64,000 nucleotides of DNA from the NCBI GenBank assembly GCA_963930655.1, contig OZ005617.1, forward strand, positions 10,046,501 through 10,110,500, written 5' to 3'. Source of the DNA: Myrica gale. Lineage: Eukaryota; Streptophyta; Magnoliopsida; Fagales; Myricaceae. A program made the position numbers and the translations under genes. The notes under the pieces were generated by a model. It was not told the DNA's origin, did no database searches, and worked only from the letters and a program-made list of their open reading frames with translations. This document shows positions 11,740-22,611 of the stretch, in pieces; positions within the stretch are counted from its first letter, which is position 1, and every line of letters begins with the position of its first letter.

Positions 11740-13490
11740 TTCGTTTGGGTGTCGAACGAGATTGCATCTGTCTCGTCTGCTCTGCCATTAGTTGCATCCT
11801 CCGCTCTTGTTGTTCCACTAGGGTCCTTTGCTACTCCTGCATCATCTTCTGGTGCTCTTCGTCTTTTTTCCGTTGATGCTTCGCCATCCTTCATTAGCTC
11901 TTCGTCTTTCTTCTGTTGCTGCTCCTCCATATATGACCGCTTCACCAGAAGCACTTCACATTCCAACTGTCTAGCCCTCATCTCCTCAATCTGTAATCTG
12001 GCCTCCTCCAATCTCCGGGACAAATCAACGAACCATGCTGATGAAGATGATCCAACAGACCGTACTGAACGGCCTAAACCTCGCATGTAACCCGCTTTCG
12101 TCCTTAACACCTAAGTGAAGATCTCTACTTCGGTGTATGACTTTCCCTCTAACTCGTGCTGCAACTGTAACGCCTTCATTTTTTCCTAAAAAAATAGAAA
12201 AGAAGATAAAAATAGTACATATGAAACATTAACGCATACGAATGCATCATTAAAACTAACGTTACAACTTACAAAATTTTCTCGTGCATCTTCTGAAGTC
12301 CACATGCCATCCTTAGGAGTATGCGTCTTGTTATAAAGCAACGAAGGACTAATTTCATCTAATTCTGGATTTTTCTGTACACCAAAAGAAATATAGAACA
12401 TGCATATTAAAATACCGAAGTCATTTATTTAAATAATAAATAATAAAAATGTAAATTTATTACTTACTAACAACGCTCTAGCGCGTTGGAAGGATCTCGC
12501 TCTCGATGTGTGTACAATCTTCAACTTAGCTCTATTCTCCTTGTTGATTGCACTCCTCATCGGAATTGTACATTTACAATTGTTAACACAATTAAGCATA
12601 TGACTAAAATAAACGTTCAAATTGGAATACAAATGTTTAACCTGAAATTTCTCGCTCGCGATAAATCATAAACACGAGTCCATTCTTCCTTGTTCATATC
12701 GGGATACGGGTGCTCTAACACCTCTTCTTGGGAATTGAGCACCGAGTAATGCTGGAACATTCTATTTCTGTGCGTCCTGTACGCTGTGTTCATAGTTGAC
12801 GTCACAGTGATGCGATCCTCGGCTCGGTCGTAATCTAGTTGGAAGTTATCCTTAACATATATAACAGTTAGAAACGTAAAAAAGTTTCAACAATGAAAAT
12901 TTAATAAATTATACTTACCAACACTCGGTTCATCACATACGATTTAACCTCGTCGGGGACCTCCTTTCACTTACTCTTTTCAAATGGGACATGTTGTCAA
13001 ACGAGCGCACCAATATGACTCGAGAGCATTGAAGACGCCTTGTCATCACTGCCTGTACGTCCATCAGGGATATGGACGGTCGGCTTTCCTCTGGTGCGAG
13101 CCTTGAGTAAGGCAATCTCGCTCGTACTACCTCGAACGTGTCTAATTCCATACGTCGCTACAAATGAAGAACAATAAATTTAAAATTCAATTAAGCATAG
13201 ATATTTAAAAGTAATAATATTTAATAAAGATTGACGGGGTAAGATACTTACACGCACAACTACTTTGGGTGCCTACTGGACTGGCAGTGGAAGGGGACAA
13301 CAATTTATTCATATCCCTAAGCGAAGGTCCCGACACTGCTAGTGTACCCGGACTACTCTCAACTCGAACTGATGAATTGCACCCGAAGACGTTTTCCTCC
13401 AGCTGGCATGACGTCGTCCTGTGACCAAATAAATCAATATTAGAGAAAAAAACACAATGAATTATGTTACTCAAAATGAATATAAAATAA
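11740..13490 (-). CDS. En/Spm accessory protein, Transposase_24 (Ptta) family, multi-exon
   Basis: Minus-strand exons in order: about 13440-13250 (Ser-rich leader), about 13150-12920 (ending VPDEVKSYVMNRVL before GTAAGT), about 12850-12640 (TAYRTHRNRMFQHY, then EEWTRVYDL), about 12590-12480 (NKENRAKLKIVHTSRARSFQ), about 12370-12270 (GMWTSEDARENF), about 12110-11740 (SSSSAWFVDLSRRLEE and a charged coiled coil, then RRRAPEDDAG). This series is typical of plant Transposase_24 proteins, which resemble the TNP1-like DNA-binding partner of En/Spm. Several exon junctions have GT-AG borders; I did not fix every border or prove an intact frame. It is embedded in the CACTA region and flanked by palindromic motif blocks. 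Confidence 0.65.
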
Positions 13491-13689
13491 AAACGCAAAT
13501 TTAATTGAAACGATAACTTTGATCATCCATGTCGGCATAATTTTGATCTTTTCTATTAAATCTCGTCTCAACCATACCAAGATACATTGAGCAAAAAGTT
13601 AGACAATCATTTAACACATAATTCTCTGCTATTGAGCCCTCACATCGTAATTCTTAAATGGAGTCTAAGACTACTAAATGAATGCATGA

Positions 13690-15170
13690 CATGACAACTA
13701 ATACCGTTCGAACGTAGTATAAAGGTCCGAACCATACACATAGACGTTCGGGGGCGTTTTACAAAGTGTTCGAACCACAAAAGGCAGTCCGGACGGTCAA
13801 TCAACCGTTCGGACTATGATTGTCGAACAAGAATGTTCTTGGACGCACAGACTCAATTTTCAGCCCAAAATCTTGTCAAAATCCAAATCACAAACACTGC
13901 AATATAAACACATCATAACAAACCCAAAACTCCATTACTATCATTTGAGAACCTAAAATTTCGAAAAACACATGCTTTCATATATTCAAATATAAGTTTT
14001 TCATCCCAAAACAATTCAATTTAAAAACAACTAACCTCAAATGCTCCTTTCACACCCTTTTCAATGAGATTGAATGCCCAAATCAGCTCTTCGATTCTCC
14101 TCGTGCTCAAATCTCTCGTTTACTTTGTTTTCCTGTTTTTCCTCCATTGTCTGCGAATCAGTTACTTTCATACGTTTGAATTCCGTTCAAACACATAATA
14201 GAACGTTCGGACGCTTACGTGTATTAGTTTTCGAGGGTTTCATGCCTTCAAAATTTCATATATGTGTGCACGCCTCTGTAACCGTCCGCACTTCATCATA
14301 TAGTTCAACACACCGTTTTAGTACTTCTCAAACGACAATGTATGCTCATTAACATAAACGTTCGGACAATAGAAGCCCTTCCGAACACTTCTTTTGCATC
14401 ACGTGTTCCTTTCAGAAATAACAAGACAATTGCGTCTGATAATAAACATTAACATCCGCAAGTATTCAAAACTCTCTCCGAACAATATTTTGAATTGCAG
14501 GAGTTGCGACCGTGTAAATAAGTGTTTGGACATTTTGTTTTCTATAAAATGCCACCGTTCGAGCTTACATTAAACAGTCCGGACGTATAAATTAACGTCC
14601 GAACGGTTCCAAAACGATATTGATTTTTTTAAAATTTTTTAAGTAACTTTATTAGCAAATTTTAAATAACTAAAGTTAGTTAATAATGTATATAATCTTA
14701 AGTGGATTAAGTTCTAATATTAATATTTTTTTGAATGTGTGTACTGAAATTAGAAACATAACATTAATTAAAATATATTGTATGAAATGAGTAACATTGA
14801 TTTACTTTCCACACCTATATTTTTTATTAATAAATATAATTGACTCTGTTAACTTTGACTTTGATTTTGTTAAGTTCTAATATTAATATTTTTTTTGAAT
14901 GAGTATTTTGAAATTAAAATATGTCTATAAAAACATTTTGTGTGAAAAACATATTGAATGGATAACATAACTAGATAACATAAATAAATCACATATCGTC
15001 AAAACACAATATAAACAAAATAACACCAACTAAATATCAATCGATGTCCACAAAACATAATATTAACAAAATATCCTTAAAACACAATATAAACAAAATA
15101 ATATCAACAAAATACCAATAGATGTCCACAAAACATAATATAAACCAAATATCCTGAAAGCACAATAAAC
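13690..15170. other. Non-coding motif block inside the CACTA region
   Basis: From 13700 to 14600 there are many CGTTCGGACG / GTCCGGACG-like words; 14600-15170 is AT-rich with repeated phrases such as CACAATATAAACAAAATA. No convincing gene. Confidence 0.5.
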
Positions 15171-15179
15171 AAAAAAACT

Positions 15180-16480
15180 ACAGGTCATCATCTTCATCAT
15201 CGCCATCATCCGTGATATTTAGAACGTCACAGATTTGTCTTAGGTGCTCCTCCATTTCCACTATTCGCCGAGTCAATGCAACTAACTCAGCACTGCTTGC
15301 CGCTTTCCTCACCGCCTCCTGAATCTAGGTGATCTCCCTCTTCCACTCAGAGTCAATGTTCATGACCTTATTCTTCAAAACAGTCAGCCGTAAATTGATA
15401 TCATTGACCATCTCGTGGGTGGGCTTCAAGACCGATTGCATCCGCTCTGTCAGCTGCATCATCATGTCGTCCATCCAACCAGGTCGCTCTGTGGCAAATC
15501 CCTGGGTCGAGCTTTGGTCGGGATCCTGCTGCTCCCTCGCCACCGCAAGCTACTCCTGTCGTCTAACTCTAGCAGCCCGAGCGACATTCAGTGCTCGGCG
15601 TGTCTGGGTCATCGATTTGGAGAGCGTTGTCTTGTTTATACACCCAAGTGGATAAGCCCTGGGCTCGTCAGCACCCTTGGGTACCATCAAGGAGTGCAAG
15701 AACTGGATCAGCAGAATCCCATGTGGCAATGACGTCGTAGCATCCGTCTTCAAGGCCTCCGCACGAACAGACTGATAAATGTAGGATGTCATATCAACAG
15801 CTAGCCCCCGAACAACGACCATGTACAATAACTCCGCCCAGCTATAAGATAGCTCCAAAGTGTGCTTCCTCTGGTCGATGGCGGAGCATAAGATCAGGTG
15901 CATGATCCGCCAGAAAGGACGCAGCTGCGCGTGTACCATATAGGCTCCGTCCAAAATGGTTGTATCAGCACCCAACATGGTTCGGAATACCTCGGTCTCA
16001 GTAGGCCGACCCTCCATGCTCATCGACAGGTTTGGGAATGCTGTCAAATCTCGCTCGTACCCTAAGAATCTCGCCAACTAGTCCGGCGAGAATACGATCA
16101 GAACATCACGGACTGTGACCCCCATACTAGGCTCCTAGATGTTCGTCGCCCGCAAAATGGCACAATAAAACTCCCGCACCAGGTTCTTCGATGCATACCC
16201 AGTCCTATGAATTAGTGGAAGCCAACCAATCTCCTCTACCACCTCCGGAAGCGTCCGTCCCTCAAAAGTGACATCGTAAAAATATGCCAACTTTATGTCT
16301 CGCTCCACAACAATCGAGCGCGACATAATAATTGCTATATGTTGGTCCAATGACAAAGTGGAACCGGAAGACTGCTTAGTATCAGCTTGCCCGCTCGTAC
16401 GTGCACGTTGCTCATTTTTAAAATCTGCAAAAACACCGTTCGCCCTGTTAGAAAGGCGTCCAAACGAACATAACACGTCC
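15180..16480 (-). CDS. Putative plant transposon protein (Transposase_32-like)
   Basis: Minus-strand pieces in order: 16476-16135 (FEGRTLPEVVEEIGWLPLIH, then NLVREFYCAIL), 16077-15550 (RPFWRIMHLILCSAIDQRKH, then LSYSWAELLYMVV and LLIQFLHSLMVPKGAD), and a coiled-coil tail, 15543 to about 15180, ending in an acidic DDGDDEDDD stretch. This matches the general pattern of the plant family annotated as a putative plant transposon protein: a W-L-P motif, then EFY, then a central LLYA/LCSA-like helix region. Stops separate the pieces (for example near 16135 and 15330), so it is either multi-exon or broken. Its biochemical function is unknown. A second, shorter copy of its tail lies at 18215-18620. 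Confidence 0.5.
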
Positions 16481-17184
16481 GGACAGACTAATAAGACTGT
16501 TCGAACTTATTTAATTTCAATGTTAAAATGTCCGGAGTGAACTCAAAACGACAATGCTAAGTGCGTCCGACCATAAATAAACCAGGCCGAACACCCTCAA
16601 CATTGTGTCCGGACAAACAATAAACGACAACGTTTTCCTCCGAAAGGCATTCGAAAAAGTTCGACCGTTAAACATTGACGTCCGGACACTAACGTAAGGG
16701 TCCGGACTCTAACGTAAAAGTCCGGACGTTAAACATTAACCTCCGGACTCTAACGTAACAGTCCAGACGCTGTGTGACTGCCGGGTTAACTCAGCCATGG
16801 CAGCGTCCCTCCACCACCACACACACCCAAAAATACAACCAAAACACAAACTACCATACTCAAAATAATGCTAACAATTAACAAAATCAATTTCTACATA
16901 AAAATCAATAAAAAAACACAATGTACAATGTAAAAAAATGGAATTGAAAATCTAAACGTAAAAACTATAAAAAAAAATTAAATTTTTACGGCTAAAATCA
17001 TGTTAAAAGTAAACAAAACATACCTTAACGAGATTAGAGCGTCAAAACAGTGATATTAGGCGAAGATTTGAGAAGAAAAGATTTGAGAGCTATGAGATTT
17101 TGAAGAAACGAAAGGTTTGTTACGAAAATGCCGAACTGTTTGGCTTATTTCAAAACTCGTCTTCCCATCCGGACTCTCTAATAA

Positions 17185-17835
17185 CAGTCCAAAGGTTAGT
17201 TTACACACGTGGCCCAATCAACGCACGTGTATTAAATGCCAAAATTTAAAAGTTTAAAACGGTTCAGCGCACTAAATATGTCCGGACGCGTTTTAGACGT
17301 TCAAACTTATTTACTCATAAACCAAGCGACATGGCATTACACGTTTGGCTAACCCACACGTCCGAACACGTTCGGACGTGGACAACTGTTTTTCACCCTC
17401 TTGTAAAGTAAACACGTGTAAACCATGCGATGGTTACATAGTAGTGCAGACGTTTTGCTCATCCGTTCCAACGGTGTCGCCTAATGATGACAGTCCGAAC
17501 CCTATTCTAAAGGTCCGGACGGTTAGTTTACACATGTATCCTACTCAACGCACACGTATTAAATGCCAAAATTTAAAATGTTTAAAATGGTTCGACATAC
17601 TAAATACGTGCGGACGCGTTTTACACGTTCAAACGTATTTATTTCTAAACCGTGGGACGTGGCACCGCACGTTTGGCTGACCCACACGTCCGAACGTCCA
17701 CAACTATTTCCCACCATCTTATAATGTAAACACGTGTAAACCATGCGACGGTTACATAGGAGTCCGGACGTGTTGCTCATCTGTTCCAACGGTGTACCTA
17801 ATGATAATAGTTCGGACCCTATCTCTCTATGTTTG
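17185..17835. repeat. 327-bp tandem duplication, two copies
   Basis: The word GGTTAGTTTACACA begins at 17194 and again at 17521. The sequences that follow (ATTAAATGCCAAAATTTAAA, CCACACGTCCGAAC, CACGTGTAAACCATGCGA) recur in the same order at that spacing. The second copy is slightly shorter and diverged by scattered substitutions. It lies inside a block of CACTA subterminal-type motifs. Confidence 0.8.
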
Positions 17836-18214
17836 AATGCTTATTTGATATATAGTCCAGACGTTATGATTGTCGTACGAACGACGTATTTGTTAATTTA
17901 ATTATGTGAAGAAAATTAATTTCAGTGAATTAAGTTAAAATTAGTAACAGTAAAACACCTATTTAACTATAATTACAAGTTAATTACAATACATGTTCTA
18001 CTAACATAACACTTGTACTAATCACCTATTTTATCGTACTAATTATCCCTTTAAATTGTACTAAATTTTATCAAGTGAAAGAATATAAACTAATTTAAAA
18101 TATGAAAAATAATTTAAATACCGAACGAAAAATACAATGATAATGTCAAGTACAAGCCTGAGATGGTCTTTCAAATGATATGTAAATAATTAATACTAAT
18201 AAAACATAAACAGG

Positions 18215-18640
18215 AAGCTAATCCAAATCGATAGCTGGCTCGTCCAGATCTAAACCGAGGGCGTCACGAACATGCGCCAAATGCTCCTCCATATTATGCA
18301 CTCGTCGGATGAGTGTTTGTAGCTGTATCGAAACGGTATGGATAGATCAGGACAACACAGACAATTGTTCTCTCACAGAGAACGGCTCCCTCCGCATAAT
18401 ATTGAGCTCTTCCATCAGAGCCCTATCCATTAAAGTAATTTTGGTCTCAAGACCAGTCAAGCGGCATTGGAGTATACAACGAATGTGTCGGCATCACTAT
18501 TTTCCGAGTACTCTCCCTCAACTCCACTAAAAAAGGCGTCCACCCAAGCTGGCGCTCTGTCTGTCTCCGGACATTGGTGTTATTTCTGCTTGAGTGTTCC
18601 ATTGTCAACCTAGAAAAAACCGTCCGAACCATATAAAAAA
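18215..18640 (-). pseudogene. Second copy of the Transposase_32-like C-terminal tail
   Basis: The minus strand encodes a tail with MEEHLAHVRDALGLD near the stop, paralleling MEEHLRQICDVLN in the copy at 15180-15543. The upstream part (about 18640-18450) is an Arg/Ser-rich segment that also corresponds loosely. The main domain is absent between here and the next motif block. This suggests a duplicated, internally deleted relative of the neighbouring element. Confidence 0.5.
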
Positions 18641-18699
18641 CGGTCGAACGAAAATCAAACTTTGTCATTTAAATTATATATCGTCTGAAAAGATGAAAA

Positions 18700-18797
18700 T
18701 AGTCCAAACGTTGTGAAACACAGCCCGGACGTTGTGAATAACAGTTCGGACGTTGTGAAATACATTCTGCACGTTGTGAAAAACAGTCCGGACTGCG
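18700..18797. repeat. 24-bp minisatellite with CACTA-type motif
   Basis: About four to five units of the form CGTTGTGAA(A/T)(A/T)ACAGTCCGGA, beginning at 18709, 18733, 18757 and 18771 with small length changes. Each unit carries one copy of the CCGGAC-like word, so local tandem amplification multiplied the motif. Confidence 0.7.
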
Positions 18798-19599
18798 TTT
18801 AACACCGTCCAAACGGTATTTCGACGAGCCGAACCAAAGCAACTTAATTTGATCAACGAAAACAACCAACAAATTAAATAGCAGACGACATTGAATTCAA
18901 ATATATGAAATTAAGAAGCAAAATCATGGAAATTTTTTTACCTGAATGTTGTTTGAGAGATCTTGAATAAGAAGTCTTTGGGAGAAAAGTTTGAGAGACA
19001 AGAGAGTGTTTGGGAGAGAAAAGATTACGATAGGAGAGAGAGTTTGTGATCTTCACAAAGTCTAATCATCTATTGGACGCGTCCAAACGTAATTTATAAC
19101 CGTTCAAACGTGTTTCTTCTTTTTCCTTACACGTGGCCCAATCAAATTTAACGCTATTAAATATGCCGATGGATTCGAAATGGATCTAGAACTTTACCCG
19201 TCCGCACTGGTTTTTGGTCTGAATGTATGGGAAAAATAATCTGTATTAACTAACCGGACGACCTTTTGTCTTGTCCGGACAGTATTGGAAAATTTTGACG
19301 ATTCTAATGGTCACTCAGTTAAGACGATTTGTAATTTGTCACCCAGCATAGAGTCCGGACGTGGTATTGTGCAGTTTGGACGGTAGGGATTGTTTTTGTG
19401 ACGATTTTTATCATCACTCATTCGCAAAGCGTGTATGTCGTTACACCAAAAATACGTCCGAACGTGTTTGTGACCGGTTCGAACGGTTTTGGCCTTCTTG
19501 CATAGTTTTGGGTGACGAAATTAATATTTTGTCATGAAAAGTTCACTTTAGGTGACAAAATTTGGTTTGACACTCAAAATTTTGTCACCTAAAGCATAA

Positions 19600-19611
19600 T
19601 TTCTTGTAGTG
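19600..19611 (-). repeat. CACTA terminal inverted repeat, right end
   Basis: TTTCTTGTAGTG, followed by AGG, which would be the 3-bp target site. Immediately inside are two copies of a TTTTGTCACCTAAAG / CTTTAGGTGACAAAA word in inverted order, as in CACTA ends. Confidence 0.75.
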
Positions 19612-19795
19612 AGGGAGGAGTGCTTCTTCTTTTTCCATGTCTACCCAAAATAAAAGGTAGACTTTTTCTCTGTTCACTGATTTCAAAGTCTTACATTAAA
19701 GAACTGAAACCTTGACTAATCCACAATCAGTATAATGACTTAAAACAATTAAGTGGCCAAATAGGCATATTGTGTACGTATTGCGAAAGACATAG
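19612..19795 (-). other. Possible continuation of the host gene piece split by the hAT element
   Basis: An open stretch on the minus strand follows directly from the sequence at 26562 if the hAT element is removed and CATAG is taken as the target duplication. The product is not recognised and the junction reading is only inferred. Confidence 0.3.
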
Positions 19796-19955
19796 CAGGA
19801 GTGGTGGAACCAGGAATCCAATCGAGGGGAGTTGAATTCCTAAGAAAAAATGACAAAAAAAATTTTACTACGTAATGCAAGAAAATATCTGCAGAGTTAA
19901 AATATCAAAAATTAAGAATTAAAAACACTAAAAATATTAAAATACACGTACCGTA

Positions 19956-22605
19956 CTATTTGCTGATACTGAGAGGTGGCAATTGGATCTTACGAGATTG
20001 CATATTTTGAAAACGTTGTAAAATAACTTCGTTCTCAATAGTTTCAAAATTTTCTCTTTCGATGTATACCACCAAACTGTCATTCATTCATTCATTCATC
20101 TATCTTCTTATTACAAAAGTCAGTTTTAATTAAGGGTTAAATGCATGTCATGCCTTTGGGGTATGCGAAAATAGCAAATATGCCCCTGAGGTAAACAAAG
20201 TCCTTTTCATACCCCTGAGGTAAACATTTAGGAGCAAATATGCACTTCCGTTATGTGCCGTTTGAAACACTAACAGTAAATGCTGACGTGTCAAAATTTG
20301 ACAAGTCAGCACCAATCACAACTCGACACCTGGCATTTTCGCAAAAAAAAAAAAGGGGGAACCCCCGAGCGGCGAAGGGAGCCCAGCCGCCGCGAGGGGT
20401 GGCCGGCAGGGTGCCACCCCGGCGACGGGGGATCCTGGGCTCCCCCGTCGCGCGATCAATGGTCGCGCGAACGGCGCACGCGACGCGGCCGCGAGCCACT
20501 CCTCAGCAGGGGAGCCGCGGGGGTGGCTCGCGGCCACCACTCGCGTCGCGCGACGGGGGAGCCCAGATTTGGCTGGCGGCCACCCCTCGCCGCTCGGGGG
20601 TTCCCCTGTTTTTTTTTTGCGAAAATGCCAGGTGTCGAGTTATGATTGGTGCTGACGTGTCGAATTTTGACACGTCAGCATTTACCGTTAGTGTTTCAAA
20701 CGACACATAACGGAAGAACATATTTGCTCCTGAATGTTTACCTCAGGGGTATGAAAAGGACTTTGTTTACCTCAGGGGCATATTTGCGATTTCCGCATAC
20801 CCCAGGGGCATGACATGCATTTAACCCTTTCATTGCAGAGAATAACACTCTCTCAACAGTTGCAGTCGCAATTGGTAAGAACAATGTCAACTAAATCAGC
20901 TAATAAACAAGTGGATATAGAGTATGCTTTCTTGTCTCAACCATCTTCATAGCAAGACCTCCAATCTCTTGAAGCTCAGAAAAAGCATCATGGCTTCTCA
21001 TATCATAAATGTAGTTTCAGAGTTGATCTCTAAGTATAACACGATCAATTCCTGAGAAATCTTCTGGATAAAGCTCAGCAAGAAGAAGAACTTCGCATGA
21101 TCAAACGCTGAGAATGTGTTTCTTGGATTGAGACAAGCTATACAAAGAAGTAACTCTGTAATTGCTTCTGTGAAATGATTATCCAGAAGATGATGCAAAT
21201 AAGTAATTATTTGTCCTCCATGTCGAGTCGACCACGAGTTAGAGTAATGTATTCTATATTGGGTACAATGATAGAATGATTCACATAAAATGTTTAGACT
21301 TCTTCTAAAAAATCACCTCATTCCTTATCCCTCAAATCCTGCAACCGACGCTTCACAATTACAACCAAATTCATCCCATTAACAATGTCTTGATCCTTTC
21401 ATTGTAATGCCTGTGACACTTCAGTTGTAATTCTCATTATATTTCTCAACAATGCATAATGAATATTTTTGAATAAAAATTAGTAGTGTTTGTGATTACC
21501 TGTGACAATTTATTTGTAATTCTCATTATATTTCTCAACAAATGCAAAGTGAATACATAGTCGAGGCTTTGAATCTTATCCAGTATACCCAGAGTCGTAG
21601 ATATTTGTTCTATGCAAGTGTCATCCTATGCTATGTTTTCAAACACATCCAACACTGCTGACCACATACTGAAGAGACGTATTATTATAATGTGGTATGA
21701 ACCCCAATGAGTATCACCTGGTCGTTCGAGATTGGTTTCTTGATTTTTTCTCCTTCCACTACAAATGTCTCCCTCATCCAATAGCTCCACTATCTTATCA
21801 TGTTGAATTTATCAAAGAGAATCTTTCCTTTTACAAGAACTCTGACTATATTCACAATTGTCATAGTGTAAGAGAAAAAATCACAAACTTGGATGTTATT
21901 CTTTGCAGGAGCCACAATAACCAAATGAAGCTGGTGAGCAAAACAGTGAATATAGGTAGCAAAAGGATTCTCCCTTAAAATGAGAGACTTAAACCCATTG
22001 AACTCGCCTCTCATGTTTAATGCCCCATTATACCCTTGACCTCTCAACTTGGATATTGATAACTCCTGCCTTAAAATAAATTTGTCTACACCAATAAACC
22101 TTTCTATCATCTGTCCATGTTTGTTTGCATATCTCAAGACCACTGTCATTTGCTCCTTCACTGAATTATCTCGAGACTCATCAACCATAAGAGACATAAA
22201 TCCGTCCCTAATATATTTAATGATGGCAAGTGTGGTTTTCGCTGCACATGCACTGACCAATTCCTTCTGAGTTTTAGGAGAAATCATTTGGTTGTTTCCA
22301 GGAGCATTATGACCAAGTCTGTGACGAATCTTTTTCTTGCATAAGCTATACCATTCCAATAACTCAAGAAAATTGGCCTTCCTCATTGAACTCTCAGACT
22401 CATCATGACCACGAAAAGTTAATCCTTGCACCAACAGATGACGAATGCAATCTAAAACTGTCGTCAAACGAATGCGATAAGCTTTCTCTACATCGGACCC
22501 ATGTAAGGATAACAGGTGCTACACATCTTGTCGCTGATTTTTAAATGCTTCACATTGTCTTCTAACATCATTGTGACCACTATTAGAGTTGCCAATGTAT
22601 TAGTT
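19956..22605 (-). pseudogene. hAT transposase (zinc finger MYM-type protein 1-like), split and decayed
   Basis: The best-kept part, 22467-21790, includes FRGHDESESS, APGNNQM, GFMSLMVDESRDNSVKEQM, LRGQGYNGALNMRGEFNG and YIHCFAHQLHLVI. These are hallmarks of the DUF4371/hAT group, with the catalytic Asp in VDESRD and the Cys/His of HCFAHQL. Further motifs, WGSYHNTIIRLF and then LQEIGGLAMKMV, continue downstream in changing frames. The C-terminal dimerisation region (PIATATVERV, then SAMK) is cut by the foldback element at 20827 and resumes at 20133 with MNDSLVVYIERENFETIENE, ending at the TAG 19956-19958. The N-terminal zinc finger is missing beyond about 22605, where LTR-like sequence starts. 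Dead, with many breaks. Confidence 0.85.
20134..20827. mobile_element. MULE-type foldback element with GC-rich core
   Basis: 694 bp. About 210 bp at each end are near-perfect inverted repeats, starting GGGTTAAATGCATGTCATGC on the left and ending with the complement on the right. The centre (20350-20610) is strongly GC-rich with CGCGCG words, unlike its surroundings, and gives open frames in all registers without a recognised product. The flanks TTTAATTAA and TTTCATTGC agree at 6 of 9 positions, an eroded 9-bp target duplication. It lies inside the hAT transposase C-terminus. Confidence 0.8.
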
Positions 22606-22611
22606 TTGCTT

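Larger units (their letters stand above)
10900..19611 (-). mobile_element. En/Spm (CACTA)-like element or nest of elements
   Basis: The right end reads TTTCTTGTAGTG (19600-19611), the complement of the canonical CACTACAAGAAA terminus. CGTCCGGACG / CGTTCGAACG-like 10-mers occur in several blocks (11030-11570, 13690-14620, 16430-17870, 18610-19490), as subterminal motifs of CACTA elements do. The left end is unclear; GTCAAGAAATTTATGC near 10908-10925 may be its eroded terminus. Two accessory-type gene families lie inside on the minus strand, but I find no TNP2-type transposase. The interior blocks of motifs and a second copy of one gene's tail suggest that two related elements are nested or joined. 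Confidence 0.7.

Noticed and set aside
20240-20710. Frames of up to 156 codons in all registers in a GC-rich block
   Set aside because: The high GC content lacks stops by chance and the block is an inverted-repeat element, so the frames mirror each other.
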